Shown here: positions 1 to 7,688 of the stretch, one piece after another
Layout: every line of letters starts with the position of its first letter
Position numbering within the stretch: position 1 is the first letter of the stretch
From: Pseudoduganella lutea
GTDB taxonomy: Bacteria > Pseudomonadota > Gammaproteobacteria > Burkholderiales > Burkholderiaceae_D
Assembly (NCBI RefSeq): GCF_004209755.1
Contig: NZ_CP035913.1
Location: 7,192,001-7,256,000 of the forward strand
Length of the DNA stretch: 64,000 bases
Direction of reading: 5' to 3'
Position numbers and translations under genes: made by a program
The notes under the pieces: generated by a model
Databases searched by the model: none
The model's input: only the letters and a program-made list of their open reading frames with translations
What the model was told of the DNA's origin: nothing

Positions 1-771
1 TCGATCGCTGTCGAGAAGCGTGAGGCCATCCGTTTGCAGCAAGGTGACTTCGTCCTCATCCCTGCAGCCTACTGTTTTGACATGTCGGGCAGTCAGCGGT
101 ATGAGAACAAGAACTATCATCCCGAAGATATTTCCATTTTTGATGGCGAAACCAGGCACGGTGACCCGTTGGGGCCCGCAGATGTCCGGCTGTTGGTCGG
201 ATACTGCGTTTTCGAGTCGCCGGACGCGATGTTGCTCGTGTCCTTGCTGCCGGACATCCTGCACGTGCGCGGAGAAACTCGTCTGCAGTCAGTAATGGAG
301 CTCGTAGTCAGCGAGTCCCGTGCGAATCGCCCGGCTCGCGACGTCGTTCTCAGACATTTGCTGGAAGTGCTGGTGATTGAAGCATTACGGTCCACAGATG
401 GCGTTTCCTCTTCGCCAGGGCTGGTGCGCGGACTTTCTGACGAGCGGCTGGCAAAAGCGCTACGTTGCATGCATGAGGCGCCGCAGTATCCGTGGACCGT
501 GGCACAGCTCGCGAAGGAAGCCGCCTTGTCACGCTCGACTTTCTTCGAACGCTTTAGTCGAGCAATCGGCTCTGCACCCATGGAGTATTTGCTTGCGTGG
601 CGCATGGCTTTGGCAAAGAGCCTGCTGGGACAAGCGGACCACAGCGTGGCAGACGTCGCCGAGCGGGTGGGCTACAGCTCCGCAAACGCTTTCAGCGTTG
701 CATTCGCCAGGCAAGTGGGACACCCTCCGGCCAGATATGCCCGGTTGAATCGCGGTGTCTCTCGCGGATAG
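1..771 (+). CDS. AraC-family transcriptional regulator, 5' end cut by the window edge
   Basis: The frame is open from base 1, so the true start lies outside the window; the TTG at 34 is only the first internal start-like codon. The visible N-terminal part resembles the end of an AraC cupin sensor domain (a G-D-F-V-L-I-P stretch near bases 43-63). The last ~100 residues form the two helix-turn-helix units of AraC proteins: W-T-V-A-Q-L-A-K-E-A with S-R-S-T-F-F-E-R-F, then V-A-D-V-A-E-R-V-G-Y-S-S with F-S-V-A-F-A-R-Q-V-G-H-P-P. The family assignment is firm. The ligand and targets cannot be read here; in such cupin-type regulators the target is often an adjacent gene, probably left of the window. 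Confidence 0.9.
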   Translation, partial: SIAVEKREAIRLQQGDFVLIPAAYCFDMSGSQRYENKNYHPEDISIFDGETRHGDPLGPADVRLLVGYCVFESPDAMLLVSLLPDILHVRGETRLQSVMELVVSESRANRPARDVVLRHLLEVLVIEALRSTDGVSSSPGLVRGLSDERLAKALRCMHEAPQYPWTVAQLAKEAALSRSTFFERFSRAIGSAPMEYLLAWRMALAKSLLGQADHSVADVAERVGYSSANAFSVAFARQVGHPPARYARLNRGVSRG

Positions 772-812
772 CGGGGGCATTGACGGTGGGAATACCGGCT
801 GTAGCGCCTGAT

Positions 813-843
813 CTGTACGGCAGCTCCCACCCCAAAGCGGACA
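813..843. repeat. REP-like intergenic repeat, copy 1
   Basis: A 31-base sequence in the gap after the AraC gene. It matches bases 1962-1992 at 25 of 31 positions, and five of the six differences are transitions. Its core reads CTGTACGGC, a pyrimidine-rich stretch, then AAAGC and GACA. A weaker third relative lies at 1467-1495. Confidence 0.45.
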
Positions 844-911
844 TCTGTTCAAGTATTTATGCAGTGCCGCTAGTCGAGTGACCATCCACTAATGAAGCCG
901 ATCAGTGCGGT

Positions 912-1403
912 TCAATGGCGTGTTTTGTCGTTGACGACAGGACGTTCAGGAATAATTTTATGCAGCACAAAATATGACTTCAATTCTTCGGAATCTCCGT
1001 ATCCATTTACCTCAGCCACATCACCTTGCGGATTGAAAACAAAAAGAAATTCACCCAGGTGGCGATCGCAATTTAATTCGACTAGCCGAATTAAATACAT
1101 CATACCTCCAGGACGGAATTGGGCAAGGTTTTCCGGACTTTTGGAGAGCAGAACGCCAGCGCGCTCCTCGGGTAACAACGACCATTTGGCTCGGCATCTT
1201 TGCGATCTGCTGCTTGTTTTCCAACTTATCAATCCGGGTTCTATTTTCAAATCGGCATAAAGAGCCTGCGCATTTCTGCTGCTTGCCACATACCTCCCGA
1301 GAAGGATGCTGGGATGGGAAAAATCAGCGAAAGCATATACTGATAATGATGACATTAACAGAACCATGCTGATTGCAATCCAAACATTATAAATTTTCTT
1401 CAT
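912..1403 (-). CDS. Hypothetical secreted protein (163 aa)
   Basis: I do not recognise this protein. It begins M-K-K-I-Y-N-V-W followed by a hydrophobic stretch (about residues 8-26) ending near A-F-A, a plausible Sec signal peptide, so it is probably periplasmic or secreted. The mature part has two cysteines (in Q-R-C-R and N-C-D) that could form a disulfide. The ATG at 1403 is the only start that keeps the signal peptide; no strong ribosome binding site precedes it. It is the first of three unrecognised minus-strand genes, and its bases are more AT-rich than the rest of the window, consistent with acquired DNA. Confidence 0.6.
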   Translation of the reverse strand: MKKIYNVWIAISMVLLMSSLSVYAFADFSHPSILLGRYVASSRNAQALYADLKIEPGLISWKTSSRSQRCRAKWSLLPEERAGVLLSKSPENLAQFRPGGMMYLIRLVELNCDRHLGEFLFVFNPQGDVAEVNGYGDSEELKSYFVLHKIIPERPVVNDKTRH

Positions 1404-1466
1404 TATCTTGGTCTTTACGATGTCAATTCCATCTACTGAGCAAGGTAGCCATAGCGAGTTGGTATG

Positions 1467-1495
1467 CTATGGCGCCTTCCGCCCCGAAGCGGCCG
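1467..1495. repeat. REP-like intergenic repeat, weak copy 3
   Basis: Lies in the gap between the two unknown genes at 912-1403 and 1515-1919. It shares the general form of the other two copies (CTTC, pyrimidine-rich loop, GAAGC), with a small CTTC/GAAG stem, but the match is only about two thirds. Confidence 0.25.
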
Positions 1496-1514
1496 CTCAG
1501 GATTGCTGGCTCTC

Positions 1515-1919
1515 CTATCGACGTGCGCGACGTAGCCGCTTCCCTGGAACACCGAAGTATCTGTCCGCTGACCGCCGACCAGAAGCATCCTCGACGGTCA
1601 CCAGGAAATGCGGTCCGTAAGCAGCATCGGTTCCGAATCGGACTTGCAAAACGCGAACGACGCCAGGTTCAACACCGTGTTTCGCACAGAATTCCGGAAG
1701 TACGTCTCTATAGAGGCAAACTGCGCGAGCGAGGCTGGGGGACACTGGCGATCCAGCAGTAGTACCACTCAGAAAATCTACATGAACAAACCCTTCTGCT
1801 GAGGCAGCGGCTTCTGCAAACACATCCATCGCATAGTATCCGACCAAAAGGCCAATTCCGCTCGCGAAGGAGTCTGCAAAGTTATGTCCAATCGCTTTGA
1901 TCGTTCCCAGCTTTGCCAT
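1515..1919 (-). CDS. Hypothetical protein (134 aa)
   Basis: Unrecognised. The N-terminal half contains G-H-N-F-A-D-S-F-A-S-G-I-G-L-L-V-G-Y-Y, a conserved-looking and partly hydrophobic stretch. The C-terminal third (V-R-V-L-Q-V-R-F-G... F-L-V-T-V-E-D) looks like a small beta-rich fold and ends in a basic tail (K-R-L-R-R-A-R-R). There is no clear signal peptide or transmembrane helix. It sits between two other unknown minus-strand genes. The small size and company fit an immunity-type or accessory gene, but nothing in the sequence proves this. Confidence 0.5.
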   Translation of the reverse strand: MAKLGTIKAIGHNFADSFASGIGLLVGYYAMDVFAEAAASAEGFVHVDFLSGTTAGSPVSPSLARAVCLYRDVLPEFCAKHGVEPGVVRVLQVRFGTDAAYGPHFLVTVEDASGRRSADRYFGVPGKRLRRARR

Positions 1920-1961
1920 TATTTCTTCAGACCTATGTGCATGCTACTGGTGAGCTATAAA

Positions 1962-1992
1962 CTGTACGGCGGCTTCTGCCTCAAAGCCGACA
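1962..1992. repeat. REP-like intergenic repeat, copy 2
   Basis: A 31-base copy in the gap between the unknown genes at 1515-1919 and 2008-2655. It contains a stem CGGCTT/AAGCCG around an eight-base loop. It matches 813-843 at 25 of 31 positions. Confidence 0.45.
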
Positions 1993-2007
1993 GAAGAAGA
2001 GTGTTAG

Positions 2008-2655
2008 TCAGATGGTAGGATAGCCGGTCGCAGCCGCTTCGAGGACGAGTCGGTCGTACTGGCGATGTGATCCCAACGCTTGAATCAGAGCCGGGGAAAG
2101 TGGCTCATGCAGGTAGACACGGGCTATGGCCTCAATGGGGGTCTTCACCTCGTAGTAGTGCTCGGCAAAGTCAAAGTAGGTTTGCGGGCCACCCATGTAG
2201 TACGAAAGCATCCACGACGAGCCATCCGGGTCGCTCGCCACAGGATAAGCGATCTCACCCTGAATCCAAGCCTGAGCACCTACCGCAAACCAAATACAGA
2301 AAGTCGTATCGTCGATATGAAAGGCCGGCTCGGTCAACGAGGACGAAAATTGGGTTGGGACATGCTCCAGGACGCCCGGCCAGATTTTCGGAGGATCGGA
2401 CACCCACGGCGACATCGCGGATTCGTGATCGAACCCTCGTATAAAACATCCTGCTTGATCGAAGACTGCAAAGAGATCGTCGCCTTGACCGTTGCGCATC
2501 GATCCCATCTGGGCACCAAGGGACCAGCCGGCATCGAAAGAAAAGTACCTGTAATCCCACCCCTCTTCCAATATTGCATCCAGCATTGCGAGGGACTGCA
2601 TGACGCGTTTCAGCGTATCCGGTGGGGGAAGATCGAATGCAGGTCGTGAAAGCAT
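2008..2655 (-). CDS. Hypothetical protein (215 aa)
   Basis: I cannot name a family. The protein is soluble-looking, with no signal peptide, and rich in aromatic residues. A helical N-terminus (D-T-L-K-R-V-M-Q-S-L-A-M-L-D-A-I-L) is followed by Y-R-Y-F-S-F-D-A-G-W, M-G-S-M-R-N-G-Q-G-D-D and R-G-F-D-H-E-S-A-M-S-P-W, which look like conserved motifs of a defined family. Composition and neighbours resemble immunity or accessory proteins, which is inference only. Start at ATG 2655; the ribosome binding site is weak. Confidence 0.55.
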   Translation of the reverse strand: MLSRPAFDLPPPDTLKRVMQSLAMLDAILEEGWDYRYFSFDAGWSLGAQMGSMRNGQGDDLFAVFDQAGCFIRGFDHESAMSPWVSDPPKIWPGVLEHVPTQFSSSLTEPAFHIDDTTFCIWFAVGAQAWIQGEIAYPVASDPDGSSWMLSYYMGGPQTYFDFAEHYYEVKTPIEAIARVYLHEPLSPALIQALGSHRQYDRLVLEAAATGYPTI

Positions 2656-2830
2656 GGTTTTCTATAGCTGATATGTCTGCTTCTGGCCGATCATGGCCGG
2701 TCGAAGAGCTCACTGTACAGGAGCATCCTTGTACCGGCCAGCGTGCGGTGGCGATCTCGCAGGATGGTACCGACCAACGTCGTTCTGACCCGATCAACTT
2801 GCCTGGCTCCAGTAAAGTCGGACTCGCCCA

Positions 2831-4708
2831 TCAAGGCACGCCGGCAGTGGATTTCGCACGGTTGCGGTAGTAATCGGTCAGCACGCCGAACGCCTCCTTG
2901 CGCACGCCCGTCTCGGACACGAGGCCCTTGCGGTTCCAGCCGTTCTGGAACACCGGATGCTCGCGCCGCGGGGAGCGGAAGTCCTTCAGGATCCACGGCG
3001 ACAGGCCGCGCAGGGTCGGGATCCGGTCGGCCATCGCCAGCGTCTGGCGGTAATACTGCGCCTGGTACTCCTCGGTGAATTTCTTCATGCCGTCATTTCG
3101 ATAACCGGCCAGCGCGTCGGCGCCGAACTCGGACAGGATCAGCGGCCGGTCGGCCGGCACCCGCCACTTCAGCGCGGGCAGCGCGTCGAGCGTGTCGTTG
3201 CCGTACCAGCCGGCATAGGTGTTCACGGCGAGCACGTCGAGCTTGTCGACCAGCGGGTCCTTGATGACGGTGACATCCTCGCCGTTTTCCTTGCTGCGCT
3301 CGACCAGCAGCGCGGCGCTCACCAGCCGCGTGGGATCGATCGCGCGCACATTGTCGGCCATGGCGCCGTGGAAGGCGGTGCGGGCCGGCGATACGGGCGT
3401 TTCATTCCCCACGCTCCACAGCACGACGGCGGCGCGATTGCGGTCGCGGTAGATCGTCTCGGCCTGCATTGCCAGCGCCTTGCGCAGCACGGCCGGGTTT
3501 TCCCAGTCCACCGTCCAGTACACTGGGATCTCGCTCCATACCAGCAGGCCCATCTCGTCGGCGAGCCGCACGGTGGTTTCCGAATGGGGATAATGCGACA
3601 GCCGCACGTAGTTCCCCTGCAGGCCGTGCTTGATCTCGGTGAACAGCGCGCGCGACGCCTGTTCCGTCATGTTGCGGGCCGGGTTCGGGCCGAACTCCTC
3701 CTCGTGCAGCGAGATCCCGCGCAGGAAGATCGGCTTGCCGTTCAACAGGATCTGGTTGCCCTTCACGGCGATCGTGCGAAAGCCGATGCGGTCGCGTACC
3801 GTGTCGCCCGCCGCGGTGAAGCGCACGTCGTACAGCTTCGGGCTGTCCGGCGACCAGCGCTCCAGTCTCGGCGCGGCGATGTCGAACACGGCCCGGCCAC
3901 CGGCATCCGTTTTCGCGGTGGCCGTGGCGACCGCGCCGATGGCGACCGTGACGGCCTGCCCTGCCGCCTTGTCTCCCTGCAGCCGTACTTCGCCCACGAT
4001 ACGGCCATCGGCTTGCATGGTCAGCATGGCGTCGTCGATGAACGTGGCCGGCGTGCGGATCAGGCGCACGGGCCGCGTGATGCCGCCATACAGGTCCCAG
4101 TCGGTGATAAAGGTGGGAATCGATTGCGCATCGTGCGTGGAATCGACGCCCACCGTCAGGCGGTTGTCGCCGCCGCGCAGCACGTCCGTCACTTCCAGCA
4201 CGAAGGGCGTGAAGCCGCCTTCGTGCCGGCCGATCTCCTTGCCGTTCAGGTACACGTAGGCCTTGTAGTTGACGGCCTCGAAGCGCAGGAAGGCCCGGCC
4301 GCCATCGGGCGCCGGCGCCTTGAACCTGCGCTGGAACCAGACCAGGCCATCGTAGTAGCGCATCTCCGGCACGGCGGCGTTCCATGCGCCAGGGATGGCG
4401 ACGAGCGGCCCGCGGTCCATGTCGAACTCGTAGAAATCGGTGGTGGCGCGTGCTTCCTCGGCCGCCACGTCCAGGTCGCGATAGCGCTGCATGCGCGACT
4501 TGGCGACCCAGCCATTGATGTCGGTGAGGCCGGTACGGTACAGGTCCTTGGAATACGTCCACTGGCCGGAAAGGTCCTGGCTGTCGCGCGATTGCGCGCC
4601 CGTCAGCAGGAACCGGGGCCGAAGGTCGTCGGCCGCGGGAGCGCTGGCCGCCGCGCTGCCGATGGGGCAAAGAAGTACGGCCAGCAAGGCAATCACGAAT
4701 TGCTTCAT
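2831..4708 (-). CDS. Glycoside hydrolase family 2 enzyme (beta-glucuronidase/beta-galactosidase type), secreted
   Basis: A 625-residue protein with a Sec signal peptide (hydrophobic to about residue 20). It has the full GH2 plan: an N-terminal jelly-roll sugar-binding domain (roughly 45-215, with N-G-K-E-I-G-R-H-E-G-G-F-T-P-F), an immunoglobulin-like domain (to about 320), and a catalytic TIM barrel beginning at N-G-K-P-I-F-L-R-G-I-S. The acid/base is E436 in S-V-G-N-E and the nucleophile is E527 in L-S-E-F-G-A-D-A, a context typical of beta-glucuronidases. It follows the PL26-like gene after 21 bases and is almost surely co-transcribed with it, suggesting it trims sugars from oligosaccharides released in the periplasm. 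Exact specificity is not settled by sequence. Confidence 0.9.
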   Translation of the reverse strand: MKQFVIALLAVLLCPIGSAAASAPAADDLRPRFLLTGAQSRDSQDLSGQWTYSKDLYRTGLTDINGWVAKSRMQRYRDLDVAAEEARATTDFYEFDMDRGPLVAIPGAWNAAVPEMRYYDGLVWFQRRFKAPAPDGGRAFLRFEAVNYKAYVYLNGKEIGRHEGGFTPFVLEVTDVLRGGDNRLTVGVDSTHDAQSIPTFITDWDLYGGITRPVRLIRTPATFIDDAMLTMQADGRIVGEVRLQGDKAAGQAVTVAIGAVATATAKTDAGGRAVFDIAAPRLERWSPDSPKLYDVRFTAAGDTVRDRIGFRTIAVKGNQILLNGKPIFLRGISLHEEEFGPNPARNMTEQASRALFTEIKHGLQGNYVRLSHYPHSETTVRLADEMGLLVWSEIPVYWTVDWENPAVLRKALAMQAETIYRDRNRAAVVLWSVGNETPVSPARTAFHGAMADNVRAIDPTRLVSAALLVERSKENGEDVTVIKDPLVDKLDVLAVNTYAGWYGNDTLDALPALKWRVPADRPLILSEFGADALAGYRNDGMKKFTEEYQAQYYRQTLAMADRIPTLRGLSPWILKDFRSPRREHPVFQNGWNRKGLVSETGVRKEAFGVLTDYYRNRAKSTAGVP

Positions 4709-4729
4709 CGGTGTCGATCTCTCAAAAAG

Positions 4730-7465
4730 TCAGGGAACCAGCCCGGCGGCGCGGGCGGCTTCGTCGAGGCTGTCGCCACCCAGCGCCAGATGCTGGATCG
4801 CGGCGAGCCCCCATTGCGCGGAGCCGTTCGTACTGATGCCGGACAGCTCGGCCAGTGGGCGCAGCACGGCCGGCCCGTCGATGCGGTGCGGGCGCGCGGG
4901 GCCATTCTTCAGCCAGTCGCTCTGGAAGAATTCGCGCCAGCCGCGCAGGGCCAGCGCGCGGTCGCGCAACTGGTAGGCGGCATAGGCCGTCATCCGCGAA
5001 TTCGTGTCGCTCATGCCGCGCCCGCCCGGATCGCGCCCCAGCAACGCGACGATGTCCTCTTTCGGCGCGTTGTACGTGCGGCAGTACTGGATCCACGCCT
5101 TGCGGTAGGCCGGTTCGTCGACCAGCGTGAGCAGCTCGGCGTTCATTTCCACCACGCCGAACACGCCGTTCAGGTTCGAGAAGCTGGCCTTGTCGCCGGG
5201 GCCCCGGAAGGTGCCGGTCCTGTGGTCGTACGGCGCGCCCGCGGCGAACCACTGCCGCTCCAGTGCCGCGATGCTGCGCATGCCTGCCACGATCCTGTCG
5301 CGCCACCGCGTGTCGCCCGTGCGTTCCCACTCGGCCAGCCAGGCCGCAACCAGCGAACCCCACACGGTGCCGAACGACGCGTCGATGAATTCGCTCTTGG
5401 GCGCGCCAGCCTGCTTTCGCAGCTTGCGCGAGATGTCCACGTTGGCGAGACCAGCGTCGGAACCGAGCAGTTCGCGCATCAGGTCGCCGACGCGCTCATC
5501 AGCCGTGAGAAAGTAATAGATGCGCCGGTAGGCGGCGTTCGACACGCGCGGCTGCTTCGACGAATCGGACCAGTGCTGCACGCCGTGCCGCGTGCCGAAG
5601 CCCTTGAAGCGGCCCAGGTGGTACACGTCCACTTCGCCCGTGTGCCGCGTCATCGCTTCGGCCAGGCGGAACAGGTCGGCGCGGCCCGTGCGCAGGTAGC
5701 TGTACCACAGCCACAGGTCGGTCGACAGCTCGGAGTTGTCCCATGCATAGCCGCCGATGTCGTAGCGCCACATGTGGCGGTCGGTGTCATACGAATGCAT
5801 CACATCGCCGTAGTGCCAGAAGCCGTACCAGCGGTGCTGTTCCACCTCGCGCAGGTACTGGTCCAGCTGCACGGTGAGCCTGTCCTCGATCAGCCGGCGC
5901 GCCGGCGTGCCGGTATCGACCGGGTCCCAGTCCCCGAACACGCCGCATTGATGGATGCGCTGTGGCGCCAGCACGAGCCGCGCCGGATTGGCCACCTGCT
6001 CCGCCATCGCCGACAGCGTGGCATGCGACGGCGTGCCGCCCGTGACCCACAGCAGCAACTCCGACGTGCGCGCCACGCCGGTGGCGGCATCCCAGCCCGC
6101 CTCGTAGTCTTCGTAGGTGATGTTCAGGCCGGCGATCTGCTCGGCGTGCGTGTCCATGCCATCCTCGCCGCGGTAGGAGCGCATGTCCATCGCCGGTGCC
6201 GAGGGTGACCACAGCCAGGCCGTCACGTCCGCCATCGGCGTGGCGGCGTTGCGCACGGCCAGTTGCACCGGCGCGCGCTGCCAGAAATCCTTCAGGCCCA
6301 GCACCACGCCGCCCGCGGCGCCACCCGCATACACGAGCCCCTTTGCGCGCGTACCGGCGTTCGCGTCGATCCATGCGCGCCCCGGCTTCGTGCGCTTCTT
6401 CAATGTAAACCCGTCGGGCGCGAGCTGCGCCAGCGAAAAATCGCCCCACTCGGGAATCCATTGCAAGCCCTCCTGCACGGGCTTCGCCATGCCGGCCAGC
6501 GGCGGCAGCGCCCGGCCCGCCACCTGGGCATCCTTGTATGCCTGGCCCGGATCGCGCCGAAGCCCCGTGACCGGCCGCACGGCCTCGCCCCAGATGCCGA
6601 CACCTTCGCCGGCGAAGCGGACGTGGCGGTCATGGGATTCGTTCGTCATCGGCACCTGCGCCGTCACGCCAAGGCCGCGGATGAAATCGCGCTCCGGCGC
6701 GCCATCGTAGATGAAGGAATGGACGATGCGCACGCTGTCCGACCCGGCGTAGAAATACAGGCGCACGGAGAACGGCAGCCAGTCGCGGCCATCGGCCGAG
6801 TGCGTGCCATCGAGCTTCAGCACCGCGCGCACGGGCCCCGATTGTTCGACCGTCACACCCGTCACCTTGCTGGTGAACGGCTGGCGCGCCACGCTGCCGG
6901 CGGTTTCCGGGTCCGGCCCGTCCTGGCGCAGCGCCACCAGCTTCAGGTTCTGCATCGTCACCCTGCCGGCCCGGACCGCGCTGGCCACCAGGTGTTCGCC
7001 GGTCGTCGGCACGGTCCACACGACATCGCCGGCGGTGACCACGACCTGGCCCGTCGACCGTTTCACGGAGACGGTGCCGCCGGCGGAAGCGCCCGCGTTC
7101 AGGTTCCAGCCAGCGGCGGGCGTACCGCCGGCAATCGCATGGGCCGTCCATTTCAGGGAGCCGTCCGGCCAGTACGCCAGCGGCCACGATTGCATGGCCG
7201 GCGCGCCGACGCCGAGCGTGAAATGCAGCGTCCTGTTTGCCGGCAGTCGCAGCGTGCCGCGCGGCCAGGGCACGCCCAGCGTGGCGCCATCGAAGCGGGC
7301 CGGCGCCTTGCCGTCGAGCCAGCGCAGCGCGGTATCGGTGACGGGAGCGGATTTACCCCCCGTGTTCGCCGTGATGGCCTGGGAAAACCCGGGCAGCGAG
7401 GCCAGGATGGAGGTGGCCGTGGCCGATTGCAGGAAGCGCCGGCGTGACAGGGGGCTGGTCGTCAT
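4730..7465 (-). CDS. Tat-exported PL26/YetA-like protein (putative exo-rhamnogalacturonan lyase)
   Basis: A 911-residue protein with a twin-arginine signal (S-R-R-R-F-L-Q, then a hydrophobic stretch). Next comes the typical start of the PcRGLX/YetA-like family: G-V-P-W-P-R-G, then Q-S-W-P-L-A-Y-W-P-D-G-S-L-K-W-T. The N-terminal ~250 residues should be the RIFT-type barrel; the rest matches the long catalytic part with many W, H and Y residues, including R-H-G-V-Q-H-W-S-D-S. Known PL26 members cleave rhamnogalacturonan from chain ends. I chose the ATG at 7465 because it is preceded by CGGAGACC and places the arginines correctly; the ATG at 7483 would add six residues. It is the first gene of a two-gene operon with the GH2 enzyme at 2831-4708. 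Confidence 0.8.
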   Translation of the reverse strand: MTTSPLSRRRFLQSATATSILASLPGFSQAITANTGGKSAPVTDTALRWLDGKAPARFDGATLGVPWPRGTLRLPANRTLHFTLGVGAPAMQSWPLAYWPDGSLKWTAHAIAGGTPAAGWNLNAGASAGGTVSVKRSTGQVVVTAGDVVWTVPTTGEHLVASAVRAGRVTMQNLKLVALRQDGPDPETAGSVARQPFTSKVTGVTVEQSGPVRAVLKLDGTHSADGRDWLPFSVRLYFYAGSDSVRIVHSFIYDGAPERDFIRGLGVTAQVPMTNESHDRHVRFAGEGVGIWGEAVRPVTGLRRDPGQAYKDAQVAGRALPPLAGMAKPVQEGLQWIPEWGDFSLAQLAPDGFTLKKRTKPGRAWIDANAGTRAKGLVYAGGAAGGVVLGLKDFWQRAPVQLAVRNAATPMADVTAWLWSPSAPAMDMRSYRGEDGMDTHAEQIAGLNITYEDYEAGWDAATGVARTSELLLWVTGGTPSHATLSAMAEQVANPARLVLAPQRIHQCGVFGDWDPVDTGTPARRLIEDRLTVQLDQYLREVEQHRWYGFWHYGDVMHSYDTDRHMWRYDIGGYAWDNSELSTDLWLWYSYLRTGRADLFRLAEAMTRHTGEVDVYHLGRFKGFGTRHGVQHWSDSSKQPRVSNAAYRRIYYFLTADERVGDLMRELLGSDAGLANVDISRKLRKQAGAPKSEFIDASFGTVWGSLVAAWLAEWERTGDTRWRDRIVAGMRSIAALERQWFAAGAPYDHRTGTFRGPGDKASFSNLNGVFGVVEMNAELLTLVDEPAYRKAWIQYCRTYNAPKEDIVALLGRDPGGRGMSDTNSRMTAYAAYQLRDRALALRGWREFFQSDWLKNGPARPHRIDGPAVLRPLAELSGISTNGSAQWGLAAIQHLALGGDSLDEAARAAGLVP

Positions 7466-7688
7466 GGTCTCCGATGCGCGCATGCCTAGAGCCGCCCGCT
7501 CCCGGCATCGCGCACTGATATATTAGTGTTCCGGAGATGGTACCTGCGCGGCTCGGCTGCTGTCCATCGGCCCGCGGAAACGATCACGGGCTTGAGCATG
7601 GGGCTTCGTGAGGCAAATGCGGTTCACCCCCACGCAGTGGGTCATTCCGTAGACGGCGCCAAACGTGGGTGATGCGCAGGCCGTGTGG

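Noticed and set aside
1920..2007. Possible integron attC site at the second REP-like copy
   Set aside because: The stem CGGCTT/AAGCCG is there, but the required RYYYAAC and GTTRRRY core sites are not, and no integrase gene is visible.
2691..2830. Minus-strand frame after the GH2 stop reading like a protein tail (T-G-A-R-Q-V-D-R-V-R-T-T-L-V-G-T-I-L-R-D-R-H-R-T-L-A-G-T-R)
   Set aside because: It has no start, lies wholly in the gap between an unknown gene and the GH2 gene, and I recognise no family. It could be a gene remnant but cannot be supported.
2957..6208. A 1083-codon open frame opposite the GH2 and PL26 genes
   Set aside because: It is antisense to two clear enzymes and has the H/R/A/G-rich composition of a GC-rich shadow frame; no domain motif.
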